Assembly (NCBI GenBank): GCA_034509495.1
Contig: CM067522.1
Location: 12,414,528 to 12,478,527 of the forward strand
Source: Acestrorhynchus altus
Taxonomy: Eukaryota; Chordata; Actinopteri; Characiformes; Acestrorhynchidae
Direction: 5' to 3'
Length of the DNA: 64,000 nt
Part shown: one piece after another, positions 52,139 to 63,945 of the stretch
Numbering within the stretch: position 1 is the stretch's first letter
Layout: every line of letters starts with the position of its first letter
Translations under genes and position numbers: made by a program
Notes under the pieces: generated by a model
What the model was told of the DNA's origin: nothing
Database searches by the model: none
Seen by the model: the letters and a program-made list of their open reading frames with translations, nothing else

Positions 52139-55100
52139 TCAGAGGTGTGTCTCTCCTCGTGTCTCTGCACCATAGTCTTGCCTCAGCCTGGCTCCAGCTT
52201 GGCCCACAGGGAGGTCCTCAGGTACATGGGCCAGTGGGTCAGAGCGGATGATGTACCTGGTGGAGAGAACAGATGTAATGTACAGTATTTTTGTAAAATG
52301 TTACATGCCTTCAGTAGTGCCTTCATGTAGTCTACTCTTCCTAGATCTTGAAGTAGCCCAGCACTCTACAATCACGTGGAAAACTTAGCACAAGCCATGG
52401 AAGACTTTTTTAACATATTTTAACTTGTGAACCTTTGAGCTTTATTTTAACAATATTGATGGATGGATGTAATATAACTTAAAATAAACCCTCAATAAAA
52501 TGCTTTTAAAACATCAATTGTAAAACGTATTTATTAGAAATGCAATTTTCTTAAAATAAATAAATTAGGCCACATTTATTACAACTTAAAATGCCAGAAA
52601 TTAGAATCAGGTGCAGCACAGCTGCAAATGACAGTCATTGATAGAGAGGACTTAGGGTTAGGTTGTCTTATTTAAACCCAAGACATTAGTTTAGTTTGCT
52701 CTTGGTTGTTGAAGTGAAAAGTATCGTCCACATAATATTTTGTCCACAAAACGTCTCCAAAAGGACCAAACCAGGCCAGTTGTCTCGTTACTGAAAAAAA
52801 CTGTTGAAGAGCGAAGGCATGTATGGGGTATAAACTTAAGATCATAATGAATCTAATCAGTATTGAATGTCTCACCAGAGACAAAGTGCATGTATGTATG
52901 TGCAAAGTATATGTACGTTATGTCCTAACGTCCATTGCTGACACACACAAATGCACACACACAGCTCGTCTAGGCCCCTTACAGAAGTTCTGCCAAAAGT
53001 ATAGATCTCTCTGAAGCAGACATGAATCTATTGGCACCATGCCTAATGCCAGGTATGGGCTAGAGGGGTATAATGCCCCAGTATTGATCTTTAGATCAGT
53101 GGGGATGAGGTGAGGTGGTGATCAACTAATATTCTATTCACTAAGGATCTTGTCACTGAATTCAATCAAATCCTCACAGCAATGATTCAGTATCTTGTGG
53201 ACAATAGATGCTGCTACTCCAGCAAAAGAAGAGACAGTAAATGAGCAGATGTCTCAATACTTTTGTCCATACAACATGTCCTAAAATCTAACATGGACAG
53301 CATGGCAGGCAATGCTTGTACCTGTGGGTATGGTTATATATTGATCACGCAGGTGTGGATGATGGACAGGAACTGACCAGACTGGTCATTATATTTAATC
53401 ATTTTGAAAATAATGGCTTACACAATATCATTGAGCTCAAGAATAGTGTCTGGAGGTGGGTTGATGAGCACGTAGGACAGCGTGTTCTGGTGATCATTCA
53501 TTTCATCTGCAAAAGGAGAGGAAAAAGTCTCAGTTAATGTCTCACACAGCTCAGCAGGTTTGTGGCAAACACTAATTAATAATCAATATAAAACCTGACT
53601 ACCACACAATCTGTCAGTCTTCAAATCAGTGACAAACTACTGTAATTCGTACAATGATATTTCAGAAAGACTAACATCTAGCAAAACTTCAAAAGTGCTG
53701 AATAAAGGAAAATTTGTGTTTTCTCCTGTGAGGGCTTTTTCTAGATGGAGACTAGATTTTAGATTTAGTCCTGGATTAAAAACAAGTTTTTATTTGCAAA
53801 TTCTATTACTAGTTTAATCAGTCTATTCACGCTCCACCACAAAAGCTTTCTTTTATAGACACTGATGCCAGGTTGGACAGACTTCAACCTAATGTAAAAC
53901 TGTAGCTCCTTCTGTTTGTTTTTCTGTAAAAATCACAACATAAAAATATAAAAAAATCAATAACCATTGATTAAGACTGAACTTCTGTAGCTGATCAACA
54001 TTCGGGATGAATAACTTGGGTTACAGCGATATGCAGGAAATAACTTTGGATACAAACATCATTTACCAATATAAACCATTCTAACATTTACTTACATTTT
54101 GTCTCCGTCAACCATGTTTCTCTATTAAGAAGGTTTTTGTGTCTTTTTCTCCTATAAAGTTGCCATTTTAGTCACCTTCACTTTCTGGTTCTTTGGACTT
54201 CAGTAAATACTTCATCAAATATCAGCTGCATGTCTCATGTCAGCTAAAGAACACTGCAATGACCAGGAATGAGCCAGGAACTGCTGGAAACATTCATTAA
54301 GTGTCCATGGGCAGCCGCTGCACTTTCCACGGTAGGTGGTAATGCCTTCTATGATGTTCTTTTCTGGTACCACTTAGAAATGGAATCCCTTGAAACCCCC
54401 TACCATAGCTCACTCCAACTCTGACAATTCATGTCACCTTGCTATAAGCATGCTGGTCAGGGTTCAACCACACTCCACTTTTTAAAGTTAGAATTTTGGA
54501 AATGATTGGCTGAACATTGATATTGACTGATATTGCTCTTTTACTGAGCAAAGGATAGAACTTTATTGATCCCTTGGGAGGGTTCCCTCAGGGAAGCACT
54601 GCCAAATTTTCCAAAAACTGAGCTTTCGAGATACAGTTTCTCATTAGGTTCAACGGGATTTCTTCCACACTATAACCTTGTCCAACCATGCCACAGTAGC
54701 TATGAACAAATGCCTTTGTGAGCAGAGCGAGGACAATTGTGCACAACACTGAGGTGATTCTGTCTGGAAAACCACTCTTGAGCTGGTTTGCACGACTGGG
54801 TTTCAGGACCAGCGCTGTGTGTTTTACCTGTGTGTGAGTGACTGAGCAGTGTGATGCTGGGGAGAGGGGGTTGGGGGAGCTCAAGCTCTGGGACAAAGTG
54901 CCTCTGCTCGTCCAAACCCACCTGTTTGAGCCACTTACAAGGTCGGGCCGGGTGAAAGAGAAAAAAGGGCTGACCGTTACTGACCGCACACGGCTGCATT
55001 TTCGGACGCCCATGCAGCTGCAAGCGCTTCCCATGCGCCCAAGCATGCAGACGGTGTCCGCGGCCACCCATCCACCTATCCATCCATCCATCCAACCATC

Positions 55101-56432
55101 CATTCACTCATCCATCCACCTATCAATTCATCCATACATACACCTGCCCTTTGCATCACTGGCATTCCAAGAGAACACCTCACGCACGTCGCCAGGTTGC
55201 CATGCCAACACACGCAGCCTCTTAGTCGACATACATGGAGACTGACACACAGATAGACGCATGCTCAGAGCATCTGTCAGATCCACCAAGCCAAGGCTCG
55301 ACCAATAAGAGTGAAGCAAAATACATTAGTAGTGTGGGATTGAATACAAGAAAAAAATACTGTTTTCGGGTGCAGGACTGTATAGGGTCCAAGCAAAAAC
55401 AAGAAACTCAAGCATTTACAGACGAAGTGCTGGGTAAAAATCATCCCAGTGGTCCGTCTAGAGTAGTAGTCTTTAGCCCTGCTTCTGGATCCAAACCTAA
55501 TCCAACTCTGATCCAGCTAATTACTGTCTTCAGTAAGTCCTTGACTAGTTAAATGGGGATTGTATGGGAGTATGATCTTCATTTTAACCATATTGAGAGA
55601 TGAATGTGATCTAACTAAACACATACATTAATTAATGATATAAATACATATTATTAAAACATTAATTAATAGAAATGCAATTTTCTTGTGAGGAAAAGGT
55701 TAGGACACTCTATACCCTAACAGCTGGTATTTCCTCTGCTTGAAATAATGCCAATTCGATGTTTCCCGTAACCATCTACCAGCAGAACTCTTCCAGCTCT
55801 GTGATGTTTCAGTGTCAATCTTTGTACAGATGATCTTAAATAATGAATTCATAGTGGTTTCTATGATGGAGCTCTCTCCAGGGCCTCCTGCAGCAAAGCA
55901 GCCCCCACTCAGTTAAACAATAAAGATCAAACCAAGCTAATGTCTATGGTTTAAAGCCATGAACTGGGTTCTCTGGAATGATGGCGCTCCACCCAACACT
56001 TTTGGGATGAGTTGGGGAGTTCGGATGAAGTGAGGTGGTGATCATCCAGCATCTTGACCTTCGACCACTCAAGTTCTCACAGCAATGCTCCAAAATCTAT
56101 GAGAAAGCCTTCCCTGGACAGTAGAAACAGTTACTCCAACAAAAGCAGGATTGACTCTTTAAATACCCTTGATTTCAGATGAAACAATGAATGAGCAGGT
56201 GTCCCAGTACTTTTGTCCATACAGTGTAGTTCACCAGGAGGAGGGCTGAAGACCACTGGTCTAGAATATCATCTAAAGAGGGTTTAAAATGAAATTAAAT
56301 CTGACTTAATAATAGTAACCCTCCCAACACACGCAGAATGCTTTCTACTCCACTCTGTCCAAAAATAACCTGGAACCAAAGCCCTTAAACATGTCATTTC
56401 ATCATCATCATAATCATCCTCAACATCATCAA

Positions 56433-56467
<35 letters not shown>

Positions 56468-59400
56468 GGTGCCTATAACTAAGTGTGTACCTGTTTTACC
56501 CTCTGTCATGTATGTACCCTCTTCAGTTGGTACCATACAGAGGAGAAAAAGACAACTACATCACTAACTAACCTTAAGTAAAAAGGGCAAAATGGACATC
56601 ATTTTTTATCAACTGTGAACAGTCAACTGGCTGCCTGACAACTCTGAACTTTTTATTTAAAATGGGCAAAGAGTGGATGATTTTTGGTTTGGAATATGTA
56701 CATCTATGTGTTGCAAAAATATCTACACAGAATGATAGTTGGGTGATTTGGCAACCCAAGGAGAAATACACAGTGCTGAGTCATACTGTAAAAAGTAGAT
56801 GTGTTAACAGAAGTACTCAAGAACTGACATATAGCAGCAGGCATAAACAAACTGAATTTGGTGAAGCCTTAAATCAAAATGACTCCAAGTTAGTGATAAT
56901 CACTGAAAAGGACTACACACTGGATATGGATAACATTATACACTCATTGTTAAAAAGTAGATGGTTTCACACTGAAGAAGGTGATGTTTTGTGGTGCTAT
57001 TCAGAAGGCAGATAAAGGTTACCAGGAATAATAAATAATAAAAAAATAAGACTGATATGGACAAAATGTATTGAGCTACACATCCAGAAGTAGAGTCTGT
57101 CAGTGTGGTGTTGGGTATACAGTAATGCAACATGCCAAATGTCTCTGAAAGTAGCTGTAAAGGTTCCTAAGGGTGTCCTGCGGTAATCCATCCCAAGCAG
57201 ATTTAATAATCTCAGTCAGTTCCTGCCGATTTTGCTGTTGGAGTGGTGTTGATAGCATTCCACACATTTTCAAGGTGGTGTGACTAGCCACAGCATAGTA
57301 TCTGGGTCTTCAAGGAAAGCTCTTGATACGAGAGCAGTACAGATGAGTACTCTTGGGATAGCACACCTGAGTGTGTTCAGAAAAGTGTAGTCCACTGGTT
57401 GCAGGACCTCATTAATGTAACGGTGGTGCTGTCAAAGTGCCTCTAATGAAGACCAAAGGTGATCTGGCAAGAAGTTGCACCCCACGGCATGACACCAGGC
57501 CTTCTGTATGTGTGATGTGATGACAAACCATTGGTCTTGGCGCTGACCATGGTAGCCCCACACTCGGTTTATTGGTCATCTCCACCAAAACAGGATTTAT
57601 CACGGAAGATGACTGAAGTGTAATGCAATCAGTTATTTTTTGACAATGAGTGTACAATTAAAAACATTTAAAGCAATATTTTGATTGGTTATTGGCAAAA
57701 CCAGATTTTCAAATATGTCATAGTTACATCACTTGTGTTCTCATTGGTTTATTAATTTATAAGATTTTAATATTGAAAGAAAATGTAATTATTTCAGGCT
57801 CATTTTGAAAATAGGCGGGTCTACACTTACTGAGCTCAACTGTAGCACCAACACTCTTCTTGAGTACAATAACTATGTCATTAAATATTATACATCTATT
57901 AAAAATATTAAAATATTAAACTTCTTATAAAACATCTACAAATATATTAAAAAATGTATGCAATGCTGATGCAAAGCATCTGCCATTAACAATATGCTTC
58001 TGATATTATCATACCTCAGTGGAACACTCTTCCCTCCACGAACTTCTAGGCCCTTAATATATAACAAATTATGTTCTGTTTGTTTTGGTATGTTGTCTGT
58101 ATGTCATTTCAGGAATACTTGTGGCAAAAAGACATTTTAAAGGACTGTTCCACCATTTTTCAGTGCAAAATGTTCTATGTCCAATCACACTAAGGTCAAC
58201 AAGTAGGAAAAAGCCTATGATCTTGATCCATTTGCCACCAAGATCAATGAAGGGAGCCACACTTAGCAATTAAAAACACCCAGATATTTCTTCCTCATTT
58301 CAGCTACATTCCCGCTAAGATTCCAATTCTACTGGAAATATTCAACTCCATATTGAAAAATGGTGGAGTGAGCCTTTAATATGAACGGAAACATTTCACC
58401 ACACAATACAGTATTACACTAATTTAGCTTGTGACTGCAGTGGAATGGTCGACAGACACAGAGGTGATTTGTTGTATTACCTTGCAAATATCCTAGATTT
58501 ACTCGGTTCATCACATCACTTGCAGTTAAATTAGCTACGTCTTCTACAGCACGGGGGAAAGAAGCAAAGCAGAAAGAGAAACAGAAGCAAGGGGTCAAGC
58601 AAGATCAAGCAAGCAGCAGGGAATTAATAATGCACAAGAAATCAAGAAACATAAGCAATAAATACATTTATTACAACATTAAATAGATCTCACAATATTA
58701 TGCCTCCCAGGTTATATGGGTTATCATTCCAAAGCAGACAGGCACATTCATCACTTAGCGGTAGAATATTTCTTTATTTTAAGAGTGAGATAAGTGAGAT
58801 TACTGAAAGCAACACTTTTTCATAATAAGACAGTATTTAAAAAAGAAGACAAAGCTTAAAGTGAAGCAGGAAAGACTGAAAAAGAATCAAGGGAATGCCA
58901 GTGAGAATGTGGCAAAAATAACGCAACTCATATCAGCTACCATAAAGCCACACATGCTATAATATTGTTCATTTCAGATATTTTTGTCACAACTTACGCT
59001 ATTACATTATTTTCCTCATATATATCCTTGCTTTTCATCAGATGTTAACAGCAGTGGTATAACAGCAAATCAGTGTTTCTCAAGCCTGGTCCTGGAGGCA
59101 CCCCTACCCTGCATATAATAGAGCTTTCCCTGTTTCCACCTGATTCAACTAATCAGCTCATTAACAAGACCTTACAAGAGCTGCATGTGTTTGTTAAAGC
59201 TAAACGGGCAGGCGAGGACCAGGGTTGAGAAACACTTGTATAAAGGAAGCATAATTAAGTGGGAAATTAATGACACAAATTTACTTTTCAGATATTTTAT
59301 CAAATACTTTTTGACTTAAAAAGAGAGCTGTGTAAAAAAAACTCCATGTCTTTTGGACATATTTACCAGAGGCTCTCTGTGCTTTTGTCCCCATCTGAAT

Positions 59401-62400
59401 ACCATATGTCAGGAATTTTTATGGACTCTACACTCAGACTCTGGACTCTTTAAATTAAATGATGCATAAAAATAATCTCAAGGTATACCTACTGCAGATG
59501 TGGCCAAAACTGCAGATGCTGCTTTGAAGAGCTGTGTGTGAGAGTGTATAATGTAGGTGTTGGCAGGATTTAATTTGGGGATGGTTGGGTATAAAACAAA
59601 TATACACACAGAGCAAATGGGGTCCAGCTATACATTAATTTTAATGGGTGGTAGTTAAAAAAGTTGCACGCACAGTGTGTACAGGATTAAGTCTGCCTAC
59701 ACCACTGCGAGGCTGGTTCATACCTGGTGTAGGTGCGGACGTGGAACTGCCTGCATGCCATAGCACCGAACCTTCGAACCATCCGTACATCTGATTGTGG
59801 CGTGGTAATTAGCAGACTAAATGTCATTATTTCATTAAAGAAATCTAATAAATAAGATTATCTTTCTCTAATATAATGTTTTTTGGAGATGGTGGAGGTG
59901 CAGATTGAGCAGACACTCCCAGTCATTCATCCATTGATCCACTCTATCCTGTGTGAATCAGTCATGAATGACATCAATTACATTACTCACCAGGGAAAAC
60001 GAATCCCGCCCGAACAGGGCTTACATCATTAGTTAATTGACGATGATAAATGTATGAATGTTTGTATGACATATGAAAGATATTTTTCATCTGACTCTCC
60101 AGCAGATCTTAAACCAAACAACACCTGATAAGAACTTGCCCACAATATTTATAAGCTTCCTCTTATTTTTTAAAATAGTTTTTTCATGCAAAATATTTCC
60201 ATATTTCCTCTTCTTTGCTGTCTTTGTTGACTCACCGTATCCAATAGTGGGCAGGCCCAGATGTTTCATGCGGTTCTTCACCAGCTCAGACAGCTCCTGC
60301 CTCTCTGAACGCCTGTAGAGATTGAGACGCTGCTGGTTGATGCGTTCTGCCCGGCTGGGGGGCTTGGTGTTTTTCCTGCTCAGCCGCCGTGCCCACTGCA
60401 TGCTCTTTTTCCTCAACAGTGGATGCTCTGACTGGTCACTGCCTGTCGAGTTCCTGTGGGCAGTTTTCTCTTTCCAGGACTCTCGCCGGTCCCGTGCCTC
60501 CTCACAGTCCTCCATGTTGACGGACACCTGAGACTGTTACCATGGTAACAAGGTTCAGTGGTTAATTAGTGTGTTTTGTGTGATGGGAGGCAAGAATAGT
60601 GCAAAATAGAACTGAATTTGAGTAGATGGGAATTAAAACTTTAAGAACAGAATGGCAGCTGTGGTTCCTGAAAACCAGGGGTAGAAAACTTGAGGCTGGA
60701 GTCCAGCAATTAACAGGTAACTGGAATCATCACAAACAACTGCATATGAAACTGATGTATTATCCAATACCTATATGTTACAATAATGTAAACATCTGTA
60801 TTTTTCATAGTTTAGTGTAGAGGCAAGGAACTGAAGGCTGCACAGTTTGCTGATTTCCATGCTCCAGCATTCCAAGGGCACCTGGTAATTAACAGGTGAG
60901 TTGAATCAGGTGTGCTTCAGTGACAAAAACACAAAACTCTGCAGGACTGCAGCCCTCCAGGACTGGAGCTCCCCATACAATATATTACAAAAGTACATTG
61001 TGATTTTTGCACATTTTGCTATGTTTTTTGTTTATGTTTTCATTTGCCCTCAAAGCTCTACACACAATACCCCACGATGACAAAGTGAGAAAGGTTGTTT
61101 GAAATCTTTGCAAATTTATATATAAAAATAAAACATAAAAATGTAACATGTACATTATTATTTACAGCCTTTGCTCAATACTTTGTTGAAGCACCTTTGG
61201 CAGCAATTACGGCCTCAAGTCTTATTGAGTGTGAGGCTACTAGCTTGGCAAACCTGGTTTTGGAAAGTTTCTCCCATTCTTCTTTGCAGAACCTCTCAGT
61301 CTCCATCCATTTGATGGGGAGCATCAGTGCACAGCCATTGTTAGATATCTCCAGTGGCTGGTCCACTCAAGGACATTCACAGAAGCCACTCCTTTGTTAT
61401 CTTGGCTGTGTGCTTACGGCCCTTGTCCTTTTGGGACATCGACCCTACATCCCAGTCTGGGGTCCAGAGGTCTCTGGAACAGACCTCAAGGATGTCTCTG
61501 TACATCACTGCAGTCATCTTTCCCTCAACCCTGACTAGTCTCCCAGTTCCTGCTGCAGGATGGCCACCACCACGCTTCACTGTAGGAATGGTATTGGCTA
61601 GGTGATCAGCAGTGCTAGGTGTCCTCCAGACATAATGATTAGCATTCGGTTAAAATTTTATTTCTCATGGTCTGAGAGTCATTTAGGTGTCTTTTGACAA
61701 ACTATAGATGGGCTACCATGTTCACAGGTTATATGTTTGTGTTTTTATTTTTAATAAATTTGCAAAGATTTCTAACGTTTCCCTCTTTGTCATCATGGGG
61801 TATTGTGTGTAGAATTTGGAGGGTAAAATGACTTGAATCCACAGTAATATGTGTACTGAACACACACTGTGCCTGTGCGTGTGTGTGTGTGTGTGTTTAG
61901 TACTTCATGGGCCTATGCTACGCTCAGAATACCTCACTCCCGCATTAAACCCGAGGCTTATAAACACAACTCATTCAGTGCTGTTTCTATTCAGTACTGT
62001 AAGTCACTCTTGAATGTGTACCTTACTGTGCATGACATCATACTACAGAATGAACAGTAACATATACTCAAACATACCCAAATGGATGGAAAACCACCAC
62101 CAGAACATCCTTACCCAGAGAAATGCCTCGGTTCTGAAGTTCTGGTAACCGAGTCATTTCTCTTGGTAAGGATGTTATGCTGTTGGTTAACCCTCCACAA
62201 AATGGAAAGAGCAGATGTACAGACGTTTGGCTGAACTGGGATTGGGTGAAGTCCAATCTTTTTGTGTTGTGTTTATAAAACTGCTGCTCACAGACATTGC
62301 CAGCTACAGCACTTCCTCTGGTTGGCTATTCTCCAAGCAGTGGCTAGCATTAGCATGTAAACGTTTAAGCCTGGCTTCAGTATTCTCCTGATGTAGCTTT

Positions 62401-63909
62401 GGCACTTCACAAGTGGGATTGGGGTGTATATACCGTATATTTCAGGTAAGACAGTTACATAACAGTTTTGGTGTTTAGGAATTAGGCTGTTTCACGGGTC
62501 TCTGTACTTTTGTTTTGAACGTTGTACTATGTTGCTAATAGTATGTCAATTCTTGAACTCTCACTATTCACCTATGCTATAAATCATTGCTGTCCAGTGA
62601 AAAGCAGGTATCTCCAAAATGGTCACTTTACAGGAGGAGGCAAAAATGTTCTATTGGTCTTTTCATGTAGAATAGTTTACAGCTTCAGGGTTCAAACCAT
62701 GGAGAAAAATTGGGACAGCAGCAATATGCTATTTACAATTTTCCATTCTAGGGCACGTTCACAAATTTCTTGTTGAACGCTGCAGAATTGAGATTTGAAC
62801 TACTAATGAATTACTAGTAAGAAGTAAGGAACTGAAGTGTAGTTTAAGGAATTAAGTGTTTAATAAGAGCCTGTAAAAGTCCCATATGTTTTAGTACAAT
62901 GCTGTTATTATCTCCGTTCATCTTGTGGTCTGTTGTTGTGGTGTATGTGTCCCTATTCTCACACTAACCTGGCAGCTGCAGCCTTTGCTTATTGCAGTTT
63001 TAATGAGAAAACCTCAAGCAGAGGAAATGAAGGTGAAAAAATGTGTGATGAACCTGGATGCTTCTTACCTGCTTGCAAACTTCCTTGAACTGAGATGAAC
63101 AAAATGGAGAAAGATGAGACAGTGTGAATGATTCAAATGGGGAAGGATTGGAAGGAGCATTAGACACAGATAAAGCAGCAGGAAAGTGATGAGACGATCA
63201 AAGGCCATCAAAGCTGCTGTAAACTATGGACTATTTCAGCAAAGTAACAAACAAATAGCCAATGATAATGGACATCCTTGCTTTACCTCTGACGACGAGA
63301 ACATGTGAGATTCTGTACGATACAGGCCGATGGGGATTTCTGCACTGGAGGAACAGAGTTTCTGGAAAAGTCTTCCATAGGTCCGGATCCACAGGTCCTC
63401 TTCTGTTACCTTCATCTGTTCCAAAGCAAATAGAATTTAAAGCACTTCACTGTTTTGTTACATCGTTCTGAAGCTATAGTTAGGAAAATAATCAGTTATC
63501 TCTTACCCCGAAAGTAAAATCTTTCATTTCTAAATTGGATCTATGAGGTCACTTGGGGAACAAGTAATGGAAGCTTATAGTAAACAATTGCATGTCACAC
63601 AGTGTCCAAAACAGAGTCTTTTTGAAATCATTTAACAACTCAAGGCACTTGTGTGATGCTTATGACACGCAGGTTGAATGATGCTAATTGATGGTTATGA
63701 CTTTTACACATGCTAAACCTGTCTTGGCCTATTGTCTAAATTTAGATGAAGAGTGTGTTTGATTTTTAATCCTTACATATTTGTATAGTGTACATTCCAA
63801 CCCTGACCACTAGAGGGTGCAAAGAACTTTAATATCCTCATGGAAGTGCTAGGAGAAGAGGGTTTCTTGGGCTGTGTCTGAAACAGAATAAATGCTGCCT
63901 TCTTAGGCA

Positions 63910-63945
<36 letters not shown>

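Larger units (their letters stand above)
53507..58480 (-). other. large kcnt1 intron, mostly repeats
   Basis: Contains the repeats listed separately, a LINE/SINE-type end at about 54552-54600 ('ctttattgatcccttgggag'), and otherwise AT-rich sequence. No additional kcnt1 exon was recognised. Confidence 0.5.

Noticed and set aside
54588..55245. Overlapping open frames on both strands near the (CATC)n run, considered as an extra kcnt1 exon
   Set aside because: No splice-site phase fits the neighbouring kcnt1 exons, whose junction is already closed. The frames are driven partly by the tetranucleotide repeat and show no KCNT-like residues.
56399..56467. Regularly repeated short units, considered as a CRISPR array
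   Set aside because: A simple CAT microsatellite without spacers, in a vertebrate genome.
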